From CAYQLT01 sp964418425 (GTDB lineage Bacteria; Bacillota; Limnochordia; Limnochordales; Geochordaceae): a stretch of 64,000 bases of DNA. The notes under the pieces were generated by a model that made no database searches, was not told where the DNA came from, and worked only from the letters and a program-made list of their open reading frames with translations. Below, piece after piece: positions 32,536 to 41,748 of this stretch. How positions within the stretch are numbered: the first letter of the stretch is position 1; each line of letters starts with the position of its first letter. The stretch lies in assembly GCA_964418425.1 (NCBI GenBank), contig CAYQLT010000008.1, positions 17,935 through 81,934 on the forward strand, read 5' to 3'. The position numbers and the translations under genes were made by a program.

Positions 32536-34407
32536 ATGGCCGACTGGACCTCCGCGTCGGGCCCGTTTTTCGTCGCCGGCATCACGGCCTCGGTGGTGCT
32601 GTTCAGCGCAGCCGTCTCCTGGTACGCCCGCCGCTTCGCCCGCACCACCCTGGAGTTCTACCTGGCCGGCCGCACGGTGGGTCTGTTCACCAACGCCTCG
32701 GCCATATGCGGCGACTACTTCAGCGCGGCATCGTTCCTGGGAGTGGCGGGGGCCGTCTACGCGTGGGGGCTCGACGGGATGTGGTTTGGCACCGGCTACG
32801 CCGCCGGCTTCGTGCCGCTGCTGTTGTTCTTTGCCTCACCCCTTCGGCGCTTCGGGGAGTACACGCTCCCCGATTTCCTGCACGCCCGTTTCAACAGCCG
32901 GGCAGCCCGGCTGCTGGGAACCGTCATCGTGCTCCTGGCCACCACCCTCTACCTGGTTCCCCAGGCCATGGGCGTGGGAACCATCTGGAGGCTGATCGCC
33001 GGCCAGGGCATCGGTTCCCTGGACGCGTACAGTACCGGGGTGCTGGTGACGGCGGCCGTGATGGTGATCTATTCGGCCGTCGGGGGCATGCGGGGCACCA
33101 CCTGGAACCAGGCCATCCAGTTCTGGATCCTCTTTGGGGCCATCGTGAGCGTGCTGACGCTGGCGGCAGCTTCTGGCTTTCACTACAGCCGGGCGGTGGG
33201 TGAACTGCGGGGCCAGGTCCTGCTGACCGCTCAGCCGTGGCGGGTGCGGGACCTTCTCCAGGTGGACCCCCGAACCGGCCAGGCGCCCGTGCAGCGGGCC
33301 CGGCAGGTGATGAGCCCCGACTACTGGGAGCGCCGCGTGGCCCCGCACCTGGACAACCCCGAGGCGCGGGTGGTGGTGCTGATGCCCCGCACCAGCCGCC
33401 TGGAGCCGCAAACCCCGGTGACCTTCGCACGCCCCGGGGCCCTGTACGGGCCGCTTGACCAGCTCTCCCTCTTTTTGAGCCTGGTGCTGGGCACCTCGGG
33501 GCTGCCGCATTTGATCATGCGGTATTACACCCACCCCAGCGGCCGGGTGGCCCGCTGGTCGACGGTGGGGGTCCTGGCGCTCACCTTCGCCTTCTACTCC
33601 GTCGCGGTGGCGGTGGGGGTGGCGGGGCGAGCCCTGGTGCCCGCGCTGGCCGAGCGCTCGGCTTCCGGCGAGCCCACTTTCGCGGTGGCCGATGGGGTTT
33701 TGGTGTCGGCCGACATGCTGCTGCCCTTCCTCGCCCAGTCGCTGGGAGGGCCGGCCTACCTGGGCGTGGTGCTGGCAGGGGCCATCGCCGCCATGCTCTC
33801 CACCTTCGGCGGGCTGCTCATGGTGGGAGCCGCCTCCATCGGGCATGACCTGTTCGAGCAATTCATCTGGCCGCAGGCCCCGGAGACGGTGAAGGTGCAG
33901 GCGGGCCGGCTGGCGGTGATCTTCATGGCGGCTGTTTCCGCGCTGCTGGGGTTGGCAGCCCGCCAGGTGGCTTCCTCCCCGCCTTACCCCGCGCTGATCG
34001 CGATGCTGGTGCTGTGGGCTTTCTCCCTGGTGGCTTCCGGGCTGGTGCCCGGGCTGTTCCTGGCCATCTGGTGGCGGGGAACGACCCTGGCCGGTTTCGT
34101 GAGTGGCGTGGGCCTGGGAACCCTTCTCGCTATGGCCTTCCTCGCGGCGAATCTGGCCGAACTGACGGGCCGGACGCTGATCCCCGGGTTTGGAATGGGA
34201 GGGCTGCGCTTGACACTTCCCACGCTGGTATCTGCTCCCGTAGCGCTGCTCACTACCCTGGGCGTTTCCCTTTTAGGCCCCCGGCACACGCCGGCCTACC
34301 TGGAGGCACTCTGGGTGCGCATCCACGGCACGGCGCAGGAGCGGCGCCTGGCGACGGTGGCTGCAGCAGGAAGGGGGAGGCGCCGGTGGCTGGACCGACC
34401 ATCCTGA
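32536..34407 (+). CDS. SSS-family sodium:solute symporter (ActP-like)
   Basis: 623 residues with about 13 TM helices. The SSS core is seen at TTLEFYLAGRTVGLFTNASA, GDYFSAASFLGVAGAVYAWG, GEYTLPDFLHARF and AVMVIYSAVGGMRGTTWNQA, as in acetate and other monocarboxylate symporters. A hydrophilic loop of about 90 residues (roughly 240-330) is larger than usual. The gene ends inside the FGGY kinase gene (22-bp overlap), so transporter and kinase are co-translated. This suggests a sugar or polyol, although ActP relatives carry carboxylates; the substrate is open. Confidence 0.85.
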   Translation: MADWTSASGPFFVAGITASVVLFSAAVSWYARRFARTTLEFYLAGRTVGLFTNASAICGDYFSAASFLGVAGAVYAWGLDGMWFGTGYAAGFVPLLLFFASPLRRFGEYTLPDFLHARFNSRAARLLGTVIVLLATTLYLVPQAMGVGTIWRLIAGQGIGSLDAYSTGVLVTAAVMVIYSAVGGMRGTTWNQAIQFWILFGAIVSVLTLAAASGFHYSRAVGELRGQVLLTAQPWRVRDLLQVDPRTGQAPVQRARQVMSPDYWERRVAPHLDNPEARVVVLMPRTSRLEPQTPVTFARPGALYGPLDQLSLFLSLVLGTSGLPHLIMRYYTHPSGRVARWSTVGVLALTFAFYSVAVAVGVAGRALVPALAERSASGEPTFAVADGVLVSADMLLPFLAQSLGGPAYLGVVLAGAIAAMLSTFGGLLMVGAASIGHDLFEQFIWPQAPETVKVQAGRLAVIFMAAVSALLGLAARQVASSPPYPALIAMLVLWAFSLVASGLVPGLFLAIWWRGTTLAGFVSGVGLGTLLAMAFLAANLAELTGRTLIPGFGMGGLRLTLPTLVSAPVALLTTLGVSLLGPRHTPAYLEALWVRIHGTAQERRLATVAAAGRGRRRWLDRPS

Positions 34408-35885
34408 CCCTTGACCTGGGCACCACCGCCTGCAAGGCCGTGCTCTATGACCTGGACGGCTCGGTGGCCGCGGTGGGCGAGGCGGAGTACCCGACGTCGT
34501 ATCCCGGGCCGGCCCGGGCCGAGCAGGACCCTGAGGACTGGTGGCGCGCGGCCGTCCAGGCCGTGCGCCGGGCGCTGGACGGGGCCCCCGGCGTGGACAG
34601 GCAGAAGGTGGCGGCCATCGGCCTCAGCTCCCAGAGGGAGACGGTCGCGCTCGTGGACGCCACGGGCCGGCCGTTGGGCCCCGCCATCTCGTGGATGGAC
34701 CGAAGGGGGGCCGAGGAGATCGCCGAGCTGGCGCGCCAGGTGGGCTTTGAAAACCTGCACCGGCGCACCGGGATGGTGCCGGATGCGACCTTCACCCTGG
34801 CCAAGCTCTTGTGGTTGAGGCGAAACGACCCCGAGGCCCTGAAGCGGGCTGCCTGGCTGCTCCAGCCAAGAGATTTCCTGGCAGCCCGCCTGACAGGCGA
34901 GTCCATCACCGACCCTTCGCTGGCTTCCCGGACCATGCTGTGGGACGTGCAAGCCGGCAGCTGGTGGGAAGAAGGCCTGCAACGGGCAGGGGTGAAGGCA
35001 AGCCAGCTGCCCCGGGTGGTGCCGTCGCACGCCGTGGTGGGGGGCCTCACCCGACAGGCGGCCGACGCCATGAACCTCGCCGCGGGTATTCCCGTGGTGG
35101 CCGGCGGTGGCGACCGCTGCTGCGAGGCGCTGGGTGCGGGATTGATGCCCGGGGAGGCGATGGAGTCCACCGGGACCGCCTCCAACCTGTCGGTGGTGGT
35201 CGCGGGGCTACCGGAGCGGCGGGACCCCCGCCTGGCCTACACCGCGCACGTCCTTCCCGGCCAGTGGCTGGTGGAGCAGGGACTCAACGCCACCGGCGCG
35301 CTGCTGCGCTGGCTGCGGGACCTGGCCTACGGCGCCCAGAGCGAGGCGCGGGTCTACGAGCGGATGGTGGAGGAGGCGGCCCGGGTGCCGCCGGGCGCGG
35401 ACGGGCTGCTGGTGGCCCCGTTTTTCATGGGAGCCCGCTCGCCGCGGTGGCAGGCGGGCGCAAGGGGCGGGGTAGCCGGCCTCACCCTTCAGCACGGGCG
35501 CGCCCACCTGGCCCGGGCTGCCATGGAGGGGGTCGCCTTCGAGCTTCGGGCCTGCCTGCAGGTCCTGGAGCAGGCCGGGCTGCCGGTGCGCGAGGTGGTG
35601 GCCATGGGCGGCGGGGCCCGCAACCGCCTGTGGCTTCAAATCAAGGCGGCCGCCCTGGGGGCGCCGATTTGGACGGCCCGCACGGAGCTGGCGGCCTCCC
35701 TGGGGGCGATGGCCCTGGCCGCCTGGGGAACCGGCCTCGTGAACGACCCCGCGCAGGCCGTCCGGCGATGGAATCCCCGGGGCGAGCGCCTGCAACCCGA
35801 CCCCTCCCTTCAGGAGGCCTACCGGCCGGTCCTCGAGCGCTACGAACGGTGGGTGACGGCCGTTCTCGACTTTTACCGGTCGTGA
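34386..35885 (+). CDS. FGGY-family carbohydrate kinase (xylulokinase-like)
   Basis: 499 residues. N-terminal phosphate-binding LTLDLGTTACKAVLYDLDG, substrate region AIGLSSQRETVALVDATGRP, SWMDRRGAEE, then TFTLAKLLWLRRNDPEAL and C-terminal GGGDRCCEALGAG, ESTGTASNLSVVV and AMGGGARNRLWLQIKA, the FGGY ATP-binding signatures. Length and motifs fit xylulokinases and related sugar or polyol kinases; which substrate cannot be read from sequence. GTG at 34386 with GGGGGAGG 5 nt upstream. Coupled to the upstream symporter, forming an uptake-plus-phosphorylation pair. Confidence 0.88.
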   Translation: MAGPTILTLDLGTTACKAVLYDLDGSVAAVGEAEYPTSYPGPARAEQDPEDWWRAAVQAVRRALDGAPGVDRQKVAAIGLSSQRETVALVDATGRPLGPAISWMDRRGAEEIAELARQVGFENLHRRTGMVPDATFTLAKLLWLRRNDPEALKRAAWLLQPRDFLAARLTGESITDPSLASRTMLWDVQAGSWWEEGLQRAGVKASQLPRVVPSHAVVGGLTRQAADAMNLAAGIPVVAGGGDRCCEALGAGLMPGEAMESTGTASNLSVVVAGLPERRDPRLAYTAHVLPGQWLVEQGLNATGALLRWLRDLAYGAQSEARVYERMVEEAARVPPGADGLLVAPFFMGARSPRWQAGARGGVAGLTLQHGRAHLARAAMEGVAFELRACLQVLEQAGLPVREVVAMGGGARNRLWLQIKAAALGAPIWTARTELAASLGAMALAAWGTGLVNDPAQAVRRWNPRGERLQPDPSLQEAYRPVLERYERWVTAVLDFYRS

Positions 35886-35950
35886 GCCCGGGGGCAAGCC
35901 GCGACCGGCACCACGGACCGTTTGCGCCGGCCAAGGCCGGCCAGGGCCGG

Positions 35951-35978
35951 GCTCTCGGGGGCTCAGCCCCGGGAGAGC
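35951..35978. terminator. Bidirectional hairpin between FGGY kinase and cupin genes
   Basis: GCTCTCGGGGG and CCCCGGGAGAGC form a strong stem with a five-base loop CTCAG that contains the cupin stop codon. The genes converge here (stops at 35885 and 35963), so one hairpin could end both transcripts. No U-tract is visible on either strand. Confidence 0.45.
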
Positions 35979-36304
35979 TCGGCCACGTAATCCTCTCGCA
36001 CCGGGTGAAAGACGTCGTAGGCCAGGGTGGGTTCGGTGGCCCGGCAGCCGTGCGGCACGTTGGACGGGATCACCAGGGCTTGCCCGGCTTCGACCCGGCT
36101 CTCCCGATCCCCCACCTGAAAACTCAATGCGCCCCGAACCACGTAGGTGATCTGCTCGTGAGGGTGCGCGTGCACGGCCACCACCGCACCGGCCTCCATC
36201 TGCACCTCCTGGGTCAGCATGGTGGCGCCCACGGCCAGGACTCGCCGGCGCACCCCCGGGTTCATCGTCACCCACGGACCCGGCACCTTGCCTGCTCCCA
36301 TCAC
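35963..36304 (-). CDS. Single-domain cupin protein
   Basis: 113 residues. Cupin motif 1 is seen as VHAHPHEQITYVVRGALSFQ (metal ligands His, His, Glu) and motif 2 as ALVIPSNVPHGCRATEP (His). Small cupins of this kind serve as sugar-binding enzymes or isomerases in carbohydrate loci; KdgF-like pectin breakdown proteins have the same layout. Convergent with the FGGY kinase gene. Start at the first of two adjacent ATG codons is arbitrary. Specific reaction unknown. Confidence 0.85.
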   Translation of the reverse strand: MMGAGKVPGPWVTMNPGVRRRVLAVGATMLTQEVQMEAGAVVAVHAHPHEQITYVVRGALSFQVGDRESRVEAGQALVIPSNVPHGCRATEPTLAYDVFHPVREDYVAELSRG

Positions 36305-36355
36305 CGTACTCGCCTCCGTTCTGCGACTTTCCTGCGCGGTTGCGTGCCGTCGCCG

Positions 36356-37588
36356 CTACCTGCATGCCCGTCGGTTGCCAGACGACCAATAGCCATCTGC
36401 GACCGCTTTCTGGCCCGCTACCCCCATGGCCGCCTCCAGATCGGGGTACAGCCCCCGAGGGTTCCAAAGGAACCAGCCTGCCGTACCGGCCGCCTCGGCG
36501 GCCCGGATTTGGGCCGCCAGTTCGACGGGTCCATACGCCACCCGCAGGGAGAACGCCTGCAGCCACGGGCGCACTCGCTCCGAGACCACCCGCCGGGCAG
36601 TGCGGCTCAGCGTCTGCTCCACGACGGGGCCAGGGCACTGTTCGGGGTACGCCATCCCGAAACTCCCGCGGGCATAGTGGGACGGGTACGCCATGGGCGC
36701 GAGCAGGTCGGCCACACCGGCCAGGGACTCGCAGTACTGGCCGATCCCCATGTCCAGCTCCCACGTGCATACCTGGCCGAAGATCGCCAGGGACAGGGGG
36801 GTCCCGGTAGGCACCAGGGCCGCCTGGACGGCGGCAACCATCTGGCGCACCGCCTCCTGTTTGGAACCGTCGGGCCAGGGCAGGCGCTCCACCGGCCCCT
36901 CACTGGGGAAGCGCACATAGTCCAGCTGAACCTCCACAAACCCCATGGCCTGCGCGGCCAGCGCCAGACCCGTGATGTAACGCTGAACCTCGGGCTGGCT
37001 CGGATCGAGCCAGCGCTCTCCCGACGGGCCACGCCAGACCTCGCCCCGCCGATCCTTGAGGGCAAGGTCGGGACGTGCCCGGGTCGCCCGCTCGTCTCGC
37101 AGGGCCACGATGCGCGCCACCGCGTGCAGGCCGTAGGCTCGTGCCCGACCGACCAGCGCGGCCAGGTCCAGCCCCGGCGACCAGCGCGCCCGAAACCGGT
37201 CCACCTCCGGCAAATCGACGGGCGCCAGGACCCATCCCTGGTCGTTTTTGAGGTCGACCACCACCGCGTTGAGCCCCAGCCGCGCCCACTGCTGCCACCG
37301 GGCGTCGTCGATCCCTTCCAGGAGCCGGCCCGCCGGCAGGTATACACCCCGCAAAACCTTCGGGCCGCCGCCGTCGGGTACCGTCTTCCCGCTGCCGCCG
37401 AAAGCGGGCCACCCGGCAACCGGAAGCCCCACAAGCGCCGCCAGCGCCAGGATCGCCGCCTGCCGTCCCCTGCGGCGGCACCCTCCCCCAACCCGTTGGC
37501 AGCATGCTTTCGCCAGAATGGCAGCTGTCCCCTCGGGCTTCGAGCCTTTTCGACCGGGCCCCAGGGGAACCCTGTCGCGCCGGCCCAT
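36356..37588 (-). CDS. Secreted glycoside-hydrolase-like protein (DUF4015)
   Basis: About 410 residues. An N-terminal hydrophobic signal (QAAILALAALVGLPVAGWPA) is followed by a TIM-barrel domain: VLRGVYLPAGRLLEGIDD, GLNAVVVDLKNDQGWVLAPV, LHAVARIVALRDERATRARP, WLDPSQPEVQRYITGLALAA, FVEVQLDYVRFPSEGPVERL and PMAYPSHYARGSFGM. This is the DUF4015 or putative glycosyl hydrolase family, in which DYVRFP carries a likely catalytic Asp. Substrate unknown. Divergent from the ABC binding-protein gene. The long hydrophilic N-terminus before the signal makes the start uncertain; ATG 37588 is a guess and a later start is possible. Confidence 0.72.
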   Translation of the reverse strand: MGRRDRVPLGPGRKGSKPEGTAAILAKACCQRVGGGCRRRGRQAAILALAALVGLPVAGWPAFGGSGKTVPDGGGPKVLRGVYLPAGRLLEGIDDARWQQWARLGLNAVVVDLKNDQGWVLAPVDLPEVDRFRARWSPGLDLAALVGRARAYGLHAVARIVALRDERATRARPDLALKDRRGEVWRGPSGERWLDPSQPEVQRYITGLALAAQAMGFVEVQLDYVRFPSEGPVERLPWPDGSKQEAVRQMVAAVQAALVPTGTPLSLAIFGQVCTWELDMGIGQYCESLAGVADLLAPMAYPSHYARGSFGMAYPEQCPGPVVEQTLSRTARRVVSERVRPWLQAFSLRVAYGPVELAAQIRAAEAAGTAGWFLWNPRGLYPDLEAAMGVAGQKAVADGYWSSGNRRACR

Positions 37589-37659
37589 GGGAGCAGGAAG
37601 CCCTCCCCTGCCGGCGAACCAACGGTCAGGCTTCAAACGTTTGCGGGAGGGGATGGGAC

Positions 37660-38985
37660 ATGCGGGCCAGCAGGCTGGTCGCGGCCGTGGTGACCGCGGC
37701 GACGCTGGTGGGGTTGGCAGCGGTGGCGCAGGCCCAGAGGACCGTCCGGATCGGGATCATCCTACCTCTGTCCGGGCCGCTGGCCCCCACGGGCCGAGAG
37801 CTGCGGCAGGGCTTCGAGCTGATGGTGGACATCGTCAACAACGTGTACCCGGAGCTGGCCTCCCTGGGGCTGGAGGTGGCCTCCTGGAGCGGAATCCCGG
37901 CGCTGGGTGGGGCCAAGATCGAGCCCGTTTTCGCCGACTCCCGGGGCGATCCGGCGGTGGGGGCGGACCTGGCGCGCCGTCTCATCCTGGAGCAAAACGT
38001 GGTGGGGCTTCTGGGCGCCTACCAGAGCGCGGTCACCAAGACGGTCTCCGGGGTCGCCGAGCGCTACGGCATCCCCCACGTCAACTCTGACTCCTCCTCA
38101 CCCTCTCTCACCCAGGCCGGCTATCGGTGGTTCTGGCGGGTGACGCCCCACGACATGGTCTTTGACGAGGACCTGTTCAACCTCTTGGACGGCCTGGTGG
38201 CAGGGAAGGCCCCCGGCGTCCCGGCGGTTCCCAAGTCCGAGATCTCCAAGCTGGCCATCGCCGTGGAAAACACCGAGTTCGGCTCCGCGACGGGGGATGA
38301 CATCGCCCGGCGCCTGGCGCCCCAGCGCGGCTACACGGTGGTGGAGCATTTCAAGTATCCGGCCAACGCCCCGGACCTCACCAGCGAGGTCATCCGCCTG
38401 ATGGGCTCGGGAGCGGACGCGTATCTCTTCGCCTCGTACGTCTCCGACGCCATCTTGTTCATGCGAACCCTGAAGCTGCGCCAGGCCTCGCCGCGGCTCA
38501 TCTGGGGGCAAGACGCCGGCTTCACCAACCCGGACTTCGTGAAGGCCATCGGTAAGGACCTGCACGGGGTGCTGACCCGGTCGCTGTACATCGCCAAGAT
38601 CGCGGAGGTCAAGCCCATCGCCGGTGCGGTGAACCGCCTGTACCGCCAGCGCCATGGCACCGACCTGGTGGAGGAGTCAGCCCGGGAGACCCTGGGGGTG
38701 CTGACGTGGGCCCACGCCCTCAACCGGGCGGGATCCACCGATCCGGCAGCCCTTCAGAAGGCCTTCAACGAGCTTGACATCCCAGGGGATCAGATCATCA
38801 CGCCCTGGAAGGGCATCCGGTTTGGGTCGCTGTATCCCGGCGAGACCAACCAAAACATCTACGCGACGGGCATGATCGGGCAGTATCAGTACCACGCCGA
38901 CACAGGGCAGGTCACTCTGGAGATCGTCTACCCCTTCGAGTTCGCCACGGCCCCCATGGTCTACCCGTTCCCCGGGTGGAAGTAG
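37660..38985 (+). CDS. ABC importer substrate-binding protein, branched-chain amino acid type
   Basis: 441 residues. Signal peptide (ASRLVAAVVTAATLVGLAAV, cleavage near AQAQ), then a Peripla_BP_6 fold: RIGIILPLSGPLAPTGRELR, DPAVGADLARRLILEQNVVG, GIPHVNSDSSSPSLTQAGYR and ENTEFGSATGDDIARRLAPQ. Proteins of the LivJ type bind amino acids, amides or small aromatics. ATG at 37660 with GGGAGGGG 7 nt upstream. It heads the complete livHMGF set that follows; ligand specificity cannot be read from this sequence. Confidence 0.9.
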   Translation: MRASRLVAAVVTAATLVGLAAVAQAQRTVRIGIILPLSGPLAPTGRELRQGFELMVDIVNNVYPELASLGLEVASWSGIPALGGAKIEPVFADSRGDPAVGADLARRLILEQNVVGLLGAYQSAVTKTVSGVAERYGIPHVNSDSSSPSLTQAGYRWFWRVTPHDMVFDEDLFNLLDGLVAGKAPGVPAVPKSEISKLAIAVENTEFGSATGDDIARRLAPQRGYTVVEHFKYPANAPDLTSEVIRLMGSGADAYLFASYVSDAILFMRTLKLRQASPRLIWGQDAGFTNPDFVKAIGKDLHGVLTRSLYIAKIAEVKPIAGAVNRLYRQRHGTDLVEESARETLGVLTWAHALNRAGSTDPAALQKAFNELDIPGDQIITPWKGIRFGSLYPGETNQNIYATGMIGQYQYHADTGQVTLEIVYPFEFATAPMVYPFPGWK

Positions 38986-39089
38986 GCCTGGTGAGAATCG
39001 GGCAGGGCGGCCGCCGTCCGGCGGCCGCTCCCTCCCACCGCCCGCCCCGGCGCCGCCCGTAGGTCGAACCGAGAGGAAACAGGGCCGCC

Positions 39090-39950
39090 ATGGTTGTCGC
39101 CGACGTGGTTCTCTCCGGCATCCTGATGGGGCTTGTTTACTCGCTTCTGGCCCTGGGCCTGACCGTCATCTTCGGCGTGATGGACACGGTCAACTTCGCC
39201 CACGGGGAGTTCCTGATGGTGGGCATGTACACCGCCTACCTGACCGCCACCCACCTCTTTCCGGAGCCGCTTTTGGGCGTCCCGCTGGCCGCAGCCGTGG
39301 GGGTCGTCCTGGGGGTTGTCTCCTACACCGTGCTGGTGCGCCGGCTGCTGCGCGGACCCATGATCGCCCAGCTGTTTGGCACCTTCGGGCTGATGCTGTT
39401 CTTGCGCTACGGCGCGCTGGCCGTCTTCGGCCCCGGCCTGCGTTCCGTCACCGAAGGCTTTTTGATCGGCAAGCGGGTGGTGGCAGCAGGGCTCATCGTG
39501 GATGCCACCAAGCTCGCCGCAGCCCTGGGCAGCGCTCTCCTGTTCGGGCTCATCTACCTCATGCTGCAGAAGACGCGGGTGGGAACGGCCCTGCGGGCCA
39601 CCGCGGTGAATCGGGAGGCGGCCGGCTACGTGGGCATCGACACCGAGCGCATGAACACGTTGGGCTGGGCCATCGGCGGGGCCTCGGCCGGCATGGCCGG
39701 GGCTTTGCTCACCAACTTCTACTATGTCTCCCCCACCATCGGGATGGTGTTCGTCATGATCACCTTCGCCACCGTTGCGCTGGGCGGATTCGGAAGCGTA
39801 CCGGGAGCCTTCGTGGCCGGCGTGGTGGTGGGGCTGGTGCAGATGCTGGCGGCGCACTTCGTCACCCCGGAGCTGAAGCTGGCTTTCGTATACGCGGTCT
39901 ACTTCCTGGTCGTGTTGCTGCGCCCGCATGGCCTTCTGGGGGGACGGTGA
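39090..39950 (+). CDS. livH: Branched-chain amino-acid type ABC permease LivH
   Basis: 286 residues with eight or so TM helices. LivH signatures: GILMGLVYSLLALGLTVIFG, DTVNFAHGEFLMVGMY, RATAVNREAAGYVGID (cytoplasmic loop that contacts the ATPase) and a hydrophobic end FLVVLLRPHGLLGGR. It forms the channel with LivM. The gene lies 104 bp after the binding-protein gene and just 6 bp before livM, so the genes form one operon. Confidence 0.93.
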   Translation: MVVADVVLSGILMGLVYSLLALGLTVIFGVMDTVNFAHGEFLMVGMYTAYLTATHLFPEPLLGVPLAAAVGVVLGVVSYTVLVRRLLRGPMIAQLFGTFGLMLFLRYGALAVFGPGLRSVTEGFLIGKRVVAAGLIVDATKLAAALGSALLFGLIYLMLQKTRVGTALRATAVNREAAGYVGIDTERMNTLGWAIGGASAGMAGALLTNFYYVSPTIGMVFVMITFATVALGGFGSVPGAFVAGVVVGLVQMLAAHFVTPELKLAFVYAVYFLVVLLRPHGLLGGR

Positions 39951-39956
39951 GCCGGG

Positions 39957-41036
39957 ATGCAAGCGCCTGTGGCCCGCCTGGATGGGGTGCCCGTGGTCCG
40001 GGTCGCAGGGGCGGCGTGGCGTATCCTCAAGGAGGCGGTCAGTTTCTCGGACCTGCCCCGGGCCGAGCGGGTGGCGTTTGGCGTGTTCTGCGCGGCGGTG
40101 GCCCTGTTCCCGTGGGTGGCCCGGGGCGGATTCATCCGAGCCGTCATGGTGCAGTTCCTGCTGTTTGCCACCTATGGTCTGAGCTGGAACTTCATCGGCG
40201 GCTACGGAGGCCAGGTGGATCTGGGCGGGGCCAAGAACGTGGGATTCGGCGCGTATGCGGTCGCGCTCATGATGGTGTGGTGGAACACGCCCTTTTGGCT
40301 CTCCCTGCCCGTGGGGATTGCCGTGGCGGTGCTGGAGTCCTTCGTGCTGGGTTTTCCGTTGCTGCGGCTGAAAGGACATTACTTCGCCATCGGAACCCTG
40401 AGCGTCGCACTGGTGTGGCAAGAGCTCTTCACTTTCTGGGAGTGGACGGGGGGCGCCCGGGGAGTGCTCCTGCCCATGCGGCGGCCGCCCGACTTTCTCT
40501 ACATGCAGCTGGATGCGATTGGCAACCACTACTTCGTCTTCGCCATCTTCCTGGTCAGCCTCTTCTGGCTCAACTGGTTTCGCAAGTCCAAGCTGGGCTA
40601 TGAGCTTCGGGCCATACGGGCGGACGAGGATGCCGCCGCCAGCGCCGGCATCAACGTGCTGTGGGCCAAGGTGAAGGCGTATTGCATCAGCGCGGCCGTG
40701 GCGGCCCTGGGTGGCGCCTTTTACGCCGTCTACTTCGGGTATGTGGACCCCTTTTCGGTCATGCACATCGACCTGTCGGTGATGATCGCCATGACCGCCA
40801 TGCTGGGCGGAGCCGGCTCCCTGTGGGGCCCCATCCTGGGGTCGGCCGTTTTGCTGCCGTTGGACCGCTACCTGGGGGCGTGGCTGGGAGGCAGCGGGAT
40901 CCTGGGGGCCGATTTCATGATCTACGCCGTGATTATCATGGTGGTGGCGGCCGTGCAGCCCAAGGGCGTATGGGGTGCCGTCGAGGCGGCCCGGAGGCGG
41001 TGGGGGGGAGCGGCCGTTGGCGCTGCTGGAAGTTGA
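39957..41036 (+). CDS. livM: Branched-chain amino-acid type ABC permease LivM
   Basis: 359 residues. After an N-terminal extension of about 55 residues come the LivM helices: MVQFLLFATYGLSWNFIGGY, GQVDLGGAKNVGFGAYAVAL, GFPLLRLKGHYFAIGTLSVA, YELRAIRADEDAAASAGINV (ATPase-contacting loop) and MIAMTAMLGGAGSLWGPILG. Second half of the transport channel. ATG at 39957; the stop at 41036 lies within livG. Confidence 0.92.
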   Translation: MQAPVARLDGVPVVRVAGAAWRILKEAVSFSDLPRAERVAFGVFCAAVALFPWVARGGFIRAVMVQFLLFATYGLSWNFIGGYGGQVDLGGAKNVGFGAYAVALMMVWWNTPFWLSLPVGIAVAVLESFVLGFPLLRLKGHYFAIGTLSVALVWQELFTFWEWTGGARGVLLPMRRPPDFLYMQLDAIGNHYFVFAIFLVSLFWLNWFRKSKLGYELRAIRADEDAAASAGINVLWAKVKAYCISAAVAALGGAFYAVYFGYVDPFSVMHIDLSVMIAMTAMLGGAGSLWGPILGSAVLLPLDRYLGAWLGGSGILGADFMIYAVIIMVVAAVQPKGVWGAVEAARRRWGGAAVGAAGS

Positions 41037-41748
41037 GTCGCTGGTCAAGCGGTTCGGCGGCGTGGTGGCCAACGACCACATCGACCTTCGGGTGGACACA
41101 GGCGAGATCGTAGGCCTCATCGGGCCCAACGGGGCAGGCAAGACCACCCTTTTCCACTGCATCGCCGGTTACCATCGACCCGACGCCGGAACCATCCGGT
41201 TTGCCGGAACGGATATCACCGGCTGGCCCGCCCACCGGGTCACCCGGGCCGGCATCGCCCGCACGTTTCAAATCGTCAAGGTGATGGACGGGATGAGCGT
41301 CGAGGAGAACGTGATGGTGGGAGCGCTGTGCCGCACCGACAGCCCGGATGTGGCACGGCGGGAGGCCCGGGCGATCCTGCGGCGCCTGGGCCTGCAAGAC
41401 CTTTCGAACGCTTCGCCGGGGGAGCTGCCCCTGGCCACCCAGAAGCGGGTGGAGCTGGCACGGGCGCTTGCCACCCGTCCGAGCCTGCTGATGCTGGATG
41501 AGTGCGCCGCGGGGCTGAACCCCGAGGAGATCGAGGCTTTCACCCGCACCCTGCAGGAGGTTCACCGGGAACTGGGGCTGACCCTGGTGGTGATCGAGCA
41601 CGTGATGGAGTTCGTGCTGGGCCTTTCCCAGCGGGTCGTGGTGCTGGCCGGCGGCCAGAAGATCGCCGAAGGCCCGCCCGAGCAGATCATCCGGGATCGC
41701 CGGGTGATCGAAGCCTACCTGGGTGAGCGGTATGCTCGAGGTGCGTAA
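41017..41748 (+). CDS. livG: Branched-chain amino-acid type ABC ATPase LivG
   Basis: 243 residues. Walker A GPNGAGKTTLFHCIAG, Q-loop in ARTFQIVKVMDGMSVEENVM, signature region SPGELPLATQKRVELARALA (a degenerate LSGGQ usual for LivG), Walker B LLMLDECAAGLNPEE and switch His in VVIEHVMEFVL. TTG at 41017 with GGGGGAG 6 nt upstream gives the standard N-terminus LALLEVESLVKRFGGV and a 20-bp overlap with livM. Confidence 0.92.
   Translation: MALLEVESLVKRFGGVVANDHIDLRVDTGEIVGLIGPNGAGKTTLFHCIAGYHRPDAGTIRFAGTDITGWPAHRVTRAGIARTFQIVKVMDGMSVEENVMVGALCRTDSPDVARREARAILRRLGLQDLSNASPGELPLATQKRVELARALATRPSLLMLDECAAGLNPEEIEAFTRTLQEVHRELGLTLVVIEHVMEFVLGLSQRVVVLAGGQKIAEGPPEQIIRDRRVIEAYLGERYARGA

Noticed and set aside
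38961..41162. Minus-strand 733-residue frame opposite livH and livM
   Set aside because: His/Gln/Gly-rich shadow; the plus strand carries unmistakable LivH and LivM.
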